DNA of 41,584 nucleotides from CAZRUA01 sp964603125 (lineage in GTDB: Bacteria > Bacteroidota > Bacteroidia > B-17B0 > Aurantibacillaceae). The notes under the pieces were generated by a model. The model made no database searches. It was not told where the DNA came from and worked only from the letters and a program-made list of their open reading frames with translations. This document shows positions 1 through 9,034 of the stretch, piece after piece; position 1 is the stretch's first letter; the number at the start of each line of letters is the position of its first letter. A program made the position numbers and the translations under genes. Location: the NCBI GenBank assembly GCA_964603125.1, contig CAZRUA010000018.1:1-41584 (forward strand), read 5' to 3'.

Positions 1-82
1 AAAACTGTTTATAAATCCTCTTCCGAAAAGCCTTAATTTTTCGTATTTTCACTATCTATTTTTTACTTAAATCATCCACACG

Positions 83-3000
83 ATGTTCCTAATATTTGAT
101 ACCGAAACAACTGGTTTACCACGGGATTTTAACGCACCACTAACCGATAGCGATAATTGGCCAAGGGTAGTTCAAGTTGCCTGGCAATTGCACGACTTTA
201 AAGGAAATTTAATCAACAGCAATAGCATTATTGTTAAGCCGGATGGTTTTACTATTCCGTTTAATGCCGAACAAGTGCATGGAATTAGCACTGCCCGAGC
301 TTTAGAAGAAGGTGTTGAACTAAAAAGCGCCATTGATGATTTTAACGCAGCAGTTGCGCAAGCTACTTACTTGTGTGGACATAACATTGAATTTGACTTA
401 AACATTATTGGTGCCGAATATCACCGTTTAGGTGCGCTAAACGCATTTGAAAACAAAAAAGTAATTGATACCAAATGTGATGAAACAACCGAATATTGTG
501 CTATCCCAGGCGGAAGAGGCGGGAAATTTAAATGGCCAACCTTAACCGAACTATATACCAAACTTTTTGGTGTTGGTTTCGACGAAGCTCACAATGCGGC
601 TTTTGACGTTGATGCTACTTCCAAAGTATTTTTTGAAATTTTAAAACGTGCTATTATTTCGGTAAAAGAAGTTCTACCGAATGATTTAGTGCAAATCAAT
701 TATATTGCTCCTGATTTATCAAAACTAAAACAACATGAGCATGATATAAAAGCTGGAAAAATAAAGTTTGGTGTTGCTGCTATCAACGATAACAACAATC
801 AAAACACTGAATCTAAAATTGATTTAGAGAACTTAAAATTTGCCCACTTACATAACCACACGCAATTCTCGGTATTAGCTTCTACAAGCGATATTGACGA
901 TTTAGTAAAAAAAGCCATTGCCAATAACATGAGTGGATTAGCCATTACTGATAATGGCAACATGTATGGTGCATTTTTATTTTGGCAAACTATTGATAAG
1001 CAAAACAAAGGAATAAAAGCTCATAACGAAGCTGTTGATAAAGGAGAGAAAAACGAACCTAAAAAAACCGAGTTAAAAGCAGTAATTGGATGTGAGCTTA
1101 ATATTTGCAAAGACTTAACCCAAAAGAAAACACAAGACAACGGTTATGTGCAAGTGTTTTTAGCTAAGAATAAAAAGGGATACGAAAATTTATCCAAATT
1201 AAGTTCCATTGGTTTTGTTGAAGGATTTTATTATGTACCTCGTGTTGACAGAGAAACCGTTTTAAAATACAAGGACAATTTAATTGTAACAACTGGTGGC
1301 TTAACTTCTGAAATACCAAGTTTGATTTTAAATGTAGGTGAAAGTCAAGCCGAAGAAGCCTTTGTATGGTGGCATAACAACTTCGGAGAGAACTTTTACG
1401 TTGAATTAAATCGTCATGGTTTAAAAGAAGAAGATGTAGTAAATAATATTTTATTAGGATGGGCAAAAAAATACAATGTAAAATACTTTGCCGCAAACAA
1501 CAATTACTATTTAGAAAAGGCAGGTGCCAATTCACACGACGTGTTATTGTGTGTAAAAGACGCTGAATTAAAAGATACACCCATTGGCCGCGGTAAAGGT
1601 TTTAGATATGGATTGCCAAACGATAACTTTTATTTCAAAACAACCAAAGAAATGATTGAGTCTTTCAGCGATTTACCTGAAGCTTTACAATGTACTCATG
1701 AAATTGTTTCTCAAATTGAATCCTTTAAATTAGGAAGAGATGTTCTCTTACCAAAATTTGATATTCCAGCTGAATTTAAAGACCCACGCGATGAAGACCC
1801 AACGGATGAAGGCAAAGGAAACAGAGGTGAAAATGCTTACTTAAAACATTTAACTTACGTTGGTGCCGAAAAAAGATATGGTGAAATAACTCCAGATATT
1901 AAAGAACGTTTAGATTTTGAGTTGGCAACGATTGAGCGTATGGGTTTCCCGGGATACTTCTTAATTGTTTCTGACTTCACAACCGAAGCTAGAAGACTTG
2001 GTGTATCGGTTGGTCCAGGTCGTGGTTCAGCTGCTGGTTCGGCAATTGCATATTGTTTAGGAATTACCAATGTTGATCCAATTAAGTATGATCTCCTCTT
2101 TGAGCGTTTCTTAAATCCTGATCGTGTGAGCATGCCCGATATTGATATTGACTTTGACGATGAAGGCCGTGAGAAAGTTATTTCATATGTCATCAACAAA
2201 TATGGTAAATCACAAGTAGCGCAAATTATTACTTATGGTACATTAGGCGGTAAGTCGGCTATTAAAGATACGGCCCGAGCTTTAAATTTACCATTAGATG
2301 AAGCAAATAAATTAACAAAAGCTTTTCCTGAATCGCTGGATGCCTCGTTAACTGACCTATTGGGACCAAGTGGTATTTCTCCAAAGTATTTAGATAAAAT
2401 AAAAGATAAACGTGAGGTTGTTGAGCAATCACATAACTTCCGAAAATTAAGCGAGGGAAATACCCTACAAGCCGATGTTTTAAAACAAGCTTACGATTTA
2501 GAAGGTTGCGTGCGTAACACTGGAACCCACGCTTGTGGAATTATCATTACTCCTGATGAACTAGATAAGTTTGTACCTGTTGCCAAAAATAAAGATGGTA
2601 GCATGTTGGTTACTCAATTTGATAACTCAGTTGCAGAGAGCGCGGGCTTGCTTAAAATGGACTTCTTGGGTTTAAGAACTTTGACCATTATTAAAGATGC
2701 TTTAAAAAACATCAAACGTTCGAAAGGAATAGACATTGATATTGACGCAATTGATTTAGAAGACACCAAAACTTACGAATTATTTCAACGCGGCGAAACC
2801 AACGGTATATTTCAGTTTGAAAGTGCTGGTATGCAAAAAGCTTTGAAAGAATTAAAGCCCGATGTACTCAGCGACTTAATTGCGATGAACGCCTTGTATC
2901 GACCAGGACCATTGGCTTATATTCCAAACTACATTAAACGTAAACATGGTACTGAGCCTGTAACCTACGATTTAGAAGGAATGGATGAGTATCTGAAAGA

Positions 3001-4468
3001 AACGCATGGTATTACTGTTTATCAAGAACAGGTAATGCGTTTAAGTCAGAAATTAGCCAACTTTACCAAAGGTGATGCCGATACGCTTCGTAAGGCAATG
3101 GGTAAAAAGCAAAAAGATGTTCTGGATAAAATGAAGAGCAAATTTTTGGAAGGTTGTGCTGCTAATAATCACGATTTAAAAGTTGCTGAAAAAGTTTGGA
3201 CAGATTGGGAAGCCTTTGCATCCTACGCATTCAACAAATCTCACTCAACGTGTTATGCTTATTTGGCTTTTCAAACAGCTTACTTAAAAGCTCATTATCC
3301 TGCTGAATTCATGGCATCTGTGCTTACACATAACATGAATGATATTACCAAAGTCACTTTCTTTATGGAAGAATGTAAACGTATGGGATTGAAAGTACTT
3401 GGACCAGATGTTAATGAAAGTATTGGTGATTTTAGTGTAAATGATAATGGTGAAGTACGTTTTGGAATGGTTGCAATTAAAGGTGTTGGAACAAACGTAG
3501 TTGAAGCAATTGTAGCAGAGCGCGAAAACGGTAAATTTACAAGTGTGTTTGATATGGCTAAGCGTCTTGATGGTAAAGCCATGAATAAAAAATCAATAGA
3601 AGCTATGGCTTTAGCTGGAGCTTTAGATTCATTTCCAAATATACATCGCGCTATGTTCTTTATTCCTGATAAAGATGGCACAACATTAACTGAAAAAGTA
3701 ACCAAATACGGAAATAGCACTAGTGCAAATAAGGAAGACACCTCCATGTCATTATTTGGCGAAGAGAATGAAATTGAGATTTCGGAACCAGCATTACCTG
3801 TGGGTATTGAACCTTGGGGACAATTAGAACAGTTGGCGCGTGAAAAAGAAGTAGTTGGTATTTATATTTCGGGCCATCCATTGGATGTTTACAAATTAGA
3901 ATTTGATCATTTTGTAAAACATAGCTTAGCCGATTTATCTGCAAATTTAAATGCCTTCTTTAATAAAGACATTGTGGTTGGAGGAATTGTAACCTCAGCA
4001 AATCACCGCGTTTCAAAAGCTGGTAAACCATTTGGTAGTTTTGTTTTAGAAGATTACCAAGGCACAAATGAATTTATGTTGTTTGGAAACGACTATGTAA
4101 ACTTTAGAAATTACATTGGCGAAGGATTTCCATTACTAATAAAAGGTAAAGTGCAAGCTCGTTTTGGTCAGGCAGATTCATTGGAAATTAAAATTTCGAA
4201 AATTGAATTGATGTCTGAGTTAAAAGAAAAAGCTTTTAACAACATTAAAGTTAAGGTTGGTATTAACAACGTGAACGAAAAAGTAATGGACAACTTTGAA
4301 AAACTAGTAAAAGCTTTTCCTGGTAAATGTGGCTTAGAGTTTATGATTGAAGATAAAGACGAGAATGTGAACATCAAACTATTTTCAAAAAGCCTACGCG
4401 TAAGTTTAAGCAATGAATTTATTGATGAATTAAATAAGTTTCATGAGTTAGAATACGAAGTGAACTAA
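83..4468 (+). CDS. dnaE: DNA polymerase III alpha subunit with N-terminal DEDDh exonuclease
   Basis: Replicative DNA polymerase catalytic subunit, 1461 aa, acting in the chromosomal replisome. Residues 1-190 form a DnaQ-like 3'-5' exonuclease: D6 and E8 in FDTETTG, D105 in GHNIEFD, and H170/D175 in the H-x4-D motif. A PHP domain starts near residue 253 (HLHNHTQFS), the polymerase core carries the acidic motif PDIDIDFDD near 685-693, and a helix-hairpin-helix and C-terminal OB-fold region follows (about 1290-1400). The exonuclease-polymerase fusion makes it longer than E. coli DnaE (1160 aa); from memory this layout is usual in flavobacterial DnaE. In the PHP domain the common TDHGN motif reads TDNGN (N291), so one metal ligand seems lost. 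The ATG at 83 gives the exonuclease its full first strand. The next gene begins 5 bp after the stop. Confidence 0.97.
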   Translation: MFLIFDTETTGLPRDFNAPLTDSDNWPRVVQVAWQLHDFKGNLINSNSIIVKPDGFTIPFNAEQVHGISTARALEEGVELKSAIDDFNAAVAQATYLCGHNIEFDLNIIGAEYHRLGALNAFENKKVIDTKCDETTEYCAIPGGRGGKFKWPTLTELYTKLFGVGFDEAHNAAFDVDATSKVFFEILKRAIISVKEVLPNDLVQINYIAPDLSKLKQHEHDIKAGKIKFGVAAINDNNNQNTESKIDLENLKFAHLHNHTQFSVLASTSDIDDLVKKAIANNMSGLAITDNGNMYGAFLFWQTIDKQNKGIKAHNEAVDKGEKNEPKKTELKAVIGCELNICKDLTQKKTQDNGYVQVFLAKNKKGYENLSKLSSIGFVEGFYYVPRVDRETVLKYKDNLIVTTGGLTSEIPSLILNVGESQAEEAFVWWHNNFGENFYVELNRHGLKEEDVVNNILLGWAKKYNVKYFAANNNYYLEKAGANSHDVLLCVKDAELKDTPIGRGKGFRYGLPNDNFYFKTTKEMIESFSDLPEALQCTHEIVSQIESFKLGRDVLLPKFDIPAEFKDPRDEDPTDEGKGNRGENAYLKHLTYVGAEKRYGEITPDIKERLDFELATIERMGFPGYFLIVSDFTTEARRLGVSVGPGRGSAAGSAIAYCLGITNVDPIKYDLLFERFLNPDRVSMPDIDIDFDDEGREKVISYVINKYGKSQVAQIITYGTLGGKSAIKDTARALNLPLDEANKLTKAFPESLDASLTDLLGPSGISPKYLDKIKDKREVVEQSHNFRKLSEGNTLQADVLKQAYDLEGCVRNTGTHACGIIITPDELDKFVPVAKNKDGSMLVTQFDNSVAESAGLLKMDFLGLRTLTIIKDALKNIKRSKGIDIDIDAIDLEDTKTYELFQRGETNGIFQFESAGMQKALKELKPDVLSDLIAMNALYRPGPLAYIPNYIKRKHGTEPVTYDLEGMDEYLKETHGITVYQEQVMRLSQKLANFTKGDADTLRKAMGKKQKDVLDKMKSKFLEGCAANNHDLKVAEKVWTDWEAFASYAFNKSHSTCYAYLAFQTAYLKAHYPAEFMASVLTHNMNDITKVTFFMEECKRMGLKVLGPDVNESIGDFSVNDNGEVRFGMVAIKGVGTNVVEAIVAERENGKFTSVFDMAKRLDGKAMNKKSIEAMALAGALDSFPNIHRAMFFIPDKDGTTLTEKVTKYGNSTSANKEDTSMSLFGEENEIEISEPALPVGIEPWGQLEQLAREKEVVGIYISGHPLDVYKLEFDHFVKHSLADLSANLNAFFNKDIVVGGIVTSANHRVSKAGKPFGSFVLEDYQGTNEFMLFGNDYVNFRNYIGEGFPLLIKGKVQARFGQADSLEIKISKIELMSELKEKAFNNIKVKVGINNVNEKVMDNFEKLVKAFPGKCGLEFMIEDKDENVNIKLFSKSLRVSLSNEFIDELNKFHELEYEVN

Positions 4469-4473
4469 GTAAT

Positions 4474-5190
4474 TTGAAGCAGATACCCCATAAAATAAGC
4501 GTAACTATTTTAACTCTGTTAATTTTACAATTTTTCGTCTTAACGACTGCATACTCGCAAAGCGAATTAGTTTTAAAAAATGGTATTCATAAAGTAATTC
4601 TTAGAAATGGGCATATGCTTATGCCTATTTTAAAAGGAGATACAAACACTTATTCAAATTGGAAATTAGCTTGCAAAGCCTGCTCTTCATTAGCCAATGA
4701 TAGTGTTTGGGAGATTGACAGTATTGCACCAAATGCAAAACTTTACTTAAAAACTTTACTCAGCTATAAATTTGATACGCTAACACCAGTCAGAAGAGAT
4801 ACATTTACCCATAAGGAACTTCGAGTATATAAAAGAAATTGGGAGTTAGACACAACCATTAAATTAATACGAAACAAAATTCAAATTTATTCCCGTCCAG
4901 AAAGTTTTGCAAAGAAAACCATTGATTTAAAAAATACCGAATCATTGCGCATGGCAAAATATTATTTTTGCAGCAAAACTGAAAAACGATTAATGTTTGG
5001 TGTAACTAGTTTTTGTGTTGCTGGATTTACCTATTCTCTTTACGAAACATTACGTAACCCTCAAAACCCACTTATGTATGGTAGTTTAGGCCTATTTGCA
5101 ATTTTTTCAAGTATAACCATTCATGCCGACTTAAGCAAAAACGTTAAAACCTATAACTTAAAAAAATGGCGATTTAAAATAAGGAGTTAA
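4474..5190 (+). CDS. Hypothetical secreted or membrane-anchored protein
   Basis: 238-aa protein of unknown function. Residues 1-29 look like a signal peptide (basic start, hydrophobic run, ending AYSQ), so the product is probably exported. Two hydrophobic stretches near residues 172-190 and 200-220 could be membrane helices in the C-terminal third. The start is TTG at 4474, 5 bp after the dnaE stop. It is preferred over internal ATGs because only it keeps the signal peptide. The gene is probably co-transcribed with dnaE and the OmpA-like gene that follows 43 bp later. I do not recognise the family. Confidence 0.75.
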   Translation: MKQIPHKISVTILTLLILQFFVLTTAYSQSELVLKNGIHKVILRNGHMLMPILKGDTNTYSNWKLACKACSSLANDSVWEIDSIAPNAKLYLKTLLSYKFDTLTPVRRDTFTHKELRVYKRNWELDTTIKLIRNKIQIYSRPESFAKKTIDLKNTESLRMAKYYFCSKTEKRLMFGVTSFCVAGFTYSLYETLRNPQNPLMYGSLGLFAIFSSITIHADLSKNVKTYNLKKWRFKIRS

Positions 5191-5233
5191 AACTCGCGTG
5201 TTACCAATCTGTGTTTCCCTATTAAACACAATT

Positions 5234-6409
5234 ATGAGGTACATTCTTTTCTTAATACTTGCCTTGAATGCAAAGATGTATTCGCAAGATACCACACTTA
5301 CAATTTACTTTAAAACTGGTCAAAGTGCTTTAACCCCTTCGCAAAAAGAAGCAATAGCTAAACTAAAACAAAAAGCCATTAAATCAGCTACATTTGATGG
5401 ATATGCTGATACAGTTGGTTCTTATAAATCTAACCAAAAATTATCCTACAAAAGAGCGCAAAGCACATCCAAAATTCTTGGTCAACAAAACACAACCAGT
5501 AAAGGTTATGGCGAAATAAAAAGTAACAAAATTGCTTCCAGTAAAAAGCGCAAAGTGGTTGTGAAAGTTTGGTACGACAAACAAATCCCTGAACCCATTA
5601 AACAACCAGAGGTAATTATAGAAAAACCGAAAATTGTAAAAGATACATGCTTTGGCGACACAACAATTACAACAGCATCAGGCACTTTTTTTAAAATGCC
5701 AAAATGCACCTATTCAAAAATTAAAAATTGCTTTAGTTACAAAGAATATCGTTCGGCTAGAGCAGTTCAAGAAGCTAATTTGCAAACCACAGATGAAAAA
5801 GGTAATCCTATAATAAGTGGAGGTATGTTTGATATTAACTTCTGTGGCGATACTTGCTTAGCAAGTCCAATAACTGTATATATTCCAATTCCGGATTGTA
5901 TGAAAGGTCAACAAATGACCTTATGGAACTTAACAAGAAATAACAGATGGTCGAACACAAAAAACAAAGTTGAAACCATTAAAATCAAAAACACTGAATA
6001 TTATAAAATAACAATCTTTTGTCCTTCGCGAATAAATTGTGATAGATACAGTGGTAACTATAAAACAATGAAAATAAAATTAAAAAATGGACTACATTTC
6101 AAACAAGCAACTATAAGCTACAATTGCCCAATTTATAGCTACAATGGTCAAATAAAACGTAAAGGTAAAATTGCTAAGTTTCCATATATATGCCCAAACG
6201 AGGAACCTATTTTATTTGTAAAAGCCATTAACAAAAACGGCGATACTTTAATCATAAATAATAAAAACTTAAATGATTACAAACACAAAAGAAAGCTAAG
6301 TAGCTATTGTAGCTGCAGAGACAATAGCAAAGAAAAATACTTAGGTATTTTTAAGATTAGAAAAAAACTCTTGTACAGAAAATACAAACTGTTTAAAAAA
6401 GATTTTTAA
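5234..6409 (+). CDS. Secreted protein with OmpA-like domain and Cys-containing C-terminal region
   Basis: About 391 aa from the ATG at 5234. An upstream in-frame GTG at 5198 exists, but the ATG gives a clean signal peptide (MRYILFLILALNAKMYSQ). After it comes an OmpA/MotB-type peptidoglycan-binding fold: YFKTGQSALT, then GYADTVGSYKSNQKLSYKRAQ, then GYGE. The Asp and Arg expected to contact diaminopimelate are both present. The remaining roughly 270 residues match nothing I know. They hold many cysteines and a very basic C-terminus (KKLLYRKYKLFKKDF). The likely place is the periplasm or outer membrane, tethered to peptidoglycan. The domain call is fairly sure; the role of the C-terminal part is unknown. 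Confidence 0.82.
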   Translation: MRYILFLILALNAKMYSQDTTLTIYFKTGQSALTPSQKEAIAKLKQKAIKSATFDGYADTVGSYKSNQKLSYKRAQSTSKILGQQNTTSKGYGEIKSNKIASSKKRKVVVKVWYDKQIPEPIKQPEVIIEKPKIVKDTCFGDTTITTASGTFFKMPKCTYSKIKNCFSYKEYRSARAVQEANLQTTDEKGNPIISGGMFDINFCGDTCLASPITVYIPIPDCMKGQQMTLWNLTRNNRWSNTKNKVETIKIKNTEYYKITIFCPSRINCDRYSGNYKTMKIKLKNGLHFKQATISYNCPIYSYNGQIKRKGKIAKFPYICPNEEPILFVKAINKNGDTLIINNKNLNDYKHKRKLSSYCSCRDNSKEKYLGIFKIRKKLLYRKYKLFKKDF

Positions 6410-6428
6410 AATTGAGCTAGAAAATATG

Positions 6429-6982
6429 TTACTTAAACTTAAACGGCCAAGGTTTCTTTCTCCTCCCTCCAAATTTTCTATCTTCCAATGAACGCAATTG
6501 AATGATATTATTCTTAATACAATATGAATAAATGAAAGAACGTATTTCACTAAAATTATCAAATTGATTATCAATAAAATTAAGTTCCCTCCCTCCAGCA
6601 AAATGTATAGTAAACTGCTGACAATCTGCTTCCACTGCCTTTTGATTAGGCCGTGTATAAGAAACAATACTAGCTGACCCCAAGTAAAATCAACAATAGT
6701 GTCTAGTGGAATAATTTCTAAAGGCTTTAATCTGTTCTTACGAAAATAAATTTCCTCATCAAAAATTATAAGTTTAGGTGAAAATAAAACACGAAGAAAA
6801 TAACCTAGACCAAAAATTAATACGGTTGAACTTAAAAGAAACAAAATAAGCGGCCACCATGTTTCACTAGCCTTTGATGTTTCTGGCCAAAAGGCACATG
6901 AACCTGCTATATTCGCTACAACCCATGCTGTAATCGGGCCCGCATAATATGTATAACTTAATTTAGAAACAATTTTTGTCAC
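6429..6982 (-). pseudogene. Frameshifted membrane protein with PH-like soluble half (broken or sequencing indel)
   Basis: Two minus-strand reading frames together make one plausible protein of about 184 aa. The first (GTG at 6982) encodes two membrane helices (near residues 15-32 and 43-65) and then FDEEIYFRKNRLKPLEIIPLDTIVDFTW. The second continues from 6683 to 6429 with SASIVSYTRPNQK and FTIHFAGGRELNFID, ending in a basic tail. The switch falls on a run of four C at 6678-6681 (G on the coding strand); one more base would join the frames. The first frame, if not corrected, runs on as low-complexity hydrophobic sequence into the 3' end of the convergent gene, which supports the repair. The layout resembles small membrane proteins with a bacterial PH/YcxB-like domain, a weak resemblance. 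It could be a real pseudogene, an assembly error or, less likely, programmed slippage. Confidence 0.6.
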
Positions 6983-7018
6983 GCTACGCTCAAATAAATT
7001 TAATGTTGCTTCATAAAA

Positions 7019-7042
7019 AAGAGCGCAATTACTCGCGCTCTT
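7019..7042 (-). terminator. Intrinsic terminator after ettA
   Basis: The arms AAGAGCGC (7019-7026) and GCGCTCTT (7035-7042) form an 8-bp GC-rich stem with an 8-nt loop. On the minus strand it is followed by a T run (plus-strand A run at 7014-7020). It lies 30 bp after the ettA stop, in the orientation that ends ettA. Confidence 0.8.
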
Positions 7043-7071
7043 CCATTCCTAATTCTGAATTCTAAATTAAC

Positions 7072-8760
7072 TTAAACCGCTATTTTTTTATATCTAACTC
7101 GTTTTGGCTCAACATTACCTAAACGTTTCTTTCTGTTTTCTTCGTACTCGCTGTAACCACCTTCAAAATAATAAACAGATGAATCTCCTTCAAACGCTAA
7201 TATATGCGTACAAACACGGTCAAGGAACCATCTATCGTGGCTAATGATAACTGCACAACCTGCAAAATTTTCCAAACCTTCTTCCAATGCACGCAATGTA
7301 TTTACATCTAAATCATTGGTAGGCTCATCCAGTAACAATACGTTACCTTCTTCCTTCAAAGCCATAGCTAAATGCAAACGATTTCTTTCACCACCTGATA
7401 ATACCGAACATTTTTTTCCTTGATCGCTACCAGCAAAATTGAAACGAGAAATATAAGCTCTTGAGTTAATTGCTTTTCCTCCCATAGTCATATTCTCTAA
7501 GCCACCTGATATAACATCGTACACCGTTTTGGCTGGGTCAATTTCTTTATGCGTTTGATCTACATAAGAAATCTTAACCGTCTCACCTACCTTAAACTCT
7601 CCGGAGTTTGGTGTTTCCAATCCCATAATCATTTTAAACAAAGTTGTTTTACCAGCACCGTTTGGCCCAATAATACCAACTATTCCAGCTGGTGGTAACT
7701 TAAAGTTTAATCCTTCATACAATAATCTATCGCCAAAACCTTTTGAAACACCAATGGCTTCAATAACTTCGTTACCTAAACGCGGACCATTTGGAATGAA
7801 GATTTCTAAATTCTCTTCTTTCGCTTTAATGTCCTCATTTAACATTTTCTCGTAGTTATTCAAACGTGCTTTTTGTTTCACTCCACGTCCTTTAACACCT
7901 TGACGCACCCAGTCTAACTCACGCGCTAAATTCTTTTGGCGTTTACTCTCTGTCTTCTCTTCTTGTTTTAAACGTGCTCCCTTTTGCTCCAACCACGATG
8001 AGTAATTACCTTTCCATGGAATACCTTCACCTCTATCCAATTCTAGAATCCAGCCAGCTACATTATCTAAGAAATATCTATCGTGCGTTACTGCAATTAC
8101 AGTTCCTTTGTAATTTTGTAAATATTGTTCTAACCAATCAACGCTCTCAGCATCCAAGTGGTTGGTTGGCTCATCTAATAATAAAATCTCTGGTTCTTGT
8201 AATAACAAACGACATAATGCCACACGACGACGCTCACCACCAGATAAAATATTAACTGGAGTATTACTTTCAGGACAACGTAAAGCATCCATAGCGCGCT
8301 CTAATCGGTTATCTAAATTCCATAAATCTTGTTGGTCAATTAACTCCTGCAATTGAGCCTGACGATTAATAAGCTTATCCATTTTATCTGGATCGCTCAT
8401 AATCTCTTCGTCCATAAACTTGTTGTTTACTTCCTCGTACTCATTTAAAATATCAACTTGAGCTTTTACACCTTCGCGAACAATTTCCATTACGGTTTTT
8501 GTTTCATCCAATTTAGGCTCTTGCTCTAATAATCCAACACGGTATCCTGGCGAAAAATGTATCTCTCCTAAATAATCTTTATCTAAACCTGCAATAATTT
8601 TTAATAACGATGATTTACCCGAACCGTTTAAACCTAAAACGCCAATTTTAGCGCCATAGTAAAACGATAAATAAATATCTTTTAACACTTGTTTTTGTGG
8701 TGGGTGAATTTTACTCACATTCACCATACTGAAAATAATTTGCCTTCCTACTTCTGACAT
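7072..8760 (-). CDS. ettA: Energy-dependent translational throttle protein EttA (ABC-F ATPase)
   Basis: 562-aa cytosolic ABC-F protein that binds the ribosomal E site and gates early elongation according to ATP/ADP level. Two ABC cassettes are complete: Walker A GLNGSGKS and GPNGAGKT, signatures LSGGERRR and LSGGERNR, and Walker B motifs followed by DEPTNHLD and DEPTNDLD. There is no transmembrane domain. The inter-domain linker WVRQGVKGRGVKQKARL and the C-terminal EPKRVRYKKI match E. coli EttA closely over the whole length, so the assignment is EttA rather than Uup or YheS. A TACATTTG box 20 nt before the ATG may be its -7 promoter element. Downstream there is an intrinsic terminator. Confidence 0.96.
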   Translation of the reverse strand: MSEVGRQIIFSMVNVSKIHPPQKQVLKDIYLSFYYGAKIGVLGLNGSGKSSLLKIIAGLDKDYLGEIHFSPGYRVGLLEQEPKLDETKTVMEIVREGVKAQVDILNEYEEVNNKFMDEEIMSDPDKMDKLINRQAQLQELIDQQDLWNLDNRLERAMDALRCPESNTPVNILSGGERRRVALCRLLLQEPEILLLDEPTNHLDAESVDWLEQYLQNYKGTVIAVTHDRYFLDNVAGWILELDRGEGIPWKGNYSSWLEQKGARLKQEEKTESKRQKNLARELDWVRQGVKGRGVKQKARLNNYEKMLNEDIKAKEENLEIFIPNGPRLGNEVIEAIGVSKGFGDRLLYEGLNFKLPPAGIVGIIGPNGAGKTTLFKMIMGLETPNSGEFKVGETVKISYVDQTHKEIDPAKTVYDVISGGLENMTMGGKAINSRAYISRFNFAGSDQGKKCSVLSGGERNRLHLAMALKEEGNVLLLDEPTNDLDVNTLRALEEGLENFAGCAVIISHDRWFLDRVCTHILAFEGDSSVYYFEGGYSEYEENRKKRLGNVEPKRVRYKKIAV

Positions 8761-8780
8761 AACGATAAAATTTAAGGAAA

Positions 8781-8788
8781 CAAATGTA
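8781..8788 (-). promoter_or_regulatory. Candidate -7 promoter box (TACATTTG) for ettA
   Basis: Read on the minus strand, 8788-8781 is TACATTTG, matching the Bacteroidota -7 consensus TAnnTTTG, 20 nt upstream of the ettA ATG. A clear -33 TTTG is not visible at the usual spacing. The bases 8768-8786 recur exactly at 10558-10576 beside the intact yiiX-like gene, so this leader was part of a duplication. Confidence 0.45.
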
Positions 8789-8796
8789 ATGAATTT

Positions 8797-8867
8797 AGAA
8801 TTAAGAACGCAGAATTAAGAACGCCTTATTCCCCACAAAATTCCGAATTTTAAATTCTTAATTCTGC
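8797..8867. repeat. 14-bp tandem repeat and 13-bp inverted repeat (AGAATTAAGAACGC family)
   Basis: AGAATTAAGAACGC occurs twice in tandem (8797-8810, 8811-8824). GCAGAATTAAGAA (8809-8821) has a perfect inverted partner TTCTTAATTCTGC (8855-8867), giving a 13-bp stem with a 33-nt loop. Related bases (CTAATTCTGAATTCTAAATT) occur after ettA near 7049-7068, and a weaker copy lies near 10590-10612. This looks like a short dispersed intergenic hairpin family. It may also act as a weak terminator for the degenerate gene upstream. Confidence 0.6.
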
Positions 8868-9034
8868 ATTATTTCACCTCTTTTAATATCTCAGAATCAA
8901 ACATATCTCTGGGTGAAATCATCTTTTCATCCAACGGGATTGAGTTTCCATACATATTCGGTACAATAGATCTCATCATCGCTCCAATTAAAATAAATAT
9001 CATAAGGCTTACCAAACAATGAAATAGCTTCCTT
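8868..9034 (-). pseudogene. Degenerate 3' fragment of a YiiX-like amidase gene
   Basis: A decayed second copy of the intact gene at 10638-11285. Bases 8868-8951 align without gaps to 10637-10720, and 8952-9034 align to 10828-10910. The 107 bp between are missing, and the break falls on the 6-mer TTCCAT, which flanks the missing segment in the intact copy (10715-10720 and 10822-10827). Because 107 is not a multiple of three, the frame is broken: EAISLFGKPYDIYFNWSDDEIYCTEYVW is readable in one frame (given here only as its conserved core DEIYCTEYVW), and SIPLDEKMISPRDMFDSEILKEVK in another. The 5' half, with the catalytic His, is absent. It is certainly a non-functional remnant of this family. 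Confidence 0.88.

Noticed and set aside
6341..6676. C-terminal half of the 213-aa minus-strand frame as real protein
   Set aside because: It reads as low-complexity hydrophobic sequence and runs into the 3' end of the convergent OmpA-like gene. The other frame gives normal protein.
6670..6690. Programmed -1 frameshift site
   Set aside because: The bases before the switch do not form an X-XXY-YYZ slippery heptamer in the zero frame, and no strong downstream pseudoknot is seen. An indel is simpler.
7974..8356. Plus-strand ORFs opposite ettA
   Set aside because: They lie entirely within the conserved ABC cassette coding sequence on the other strand.
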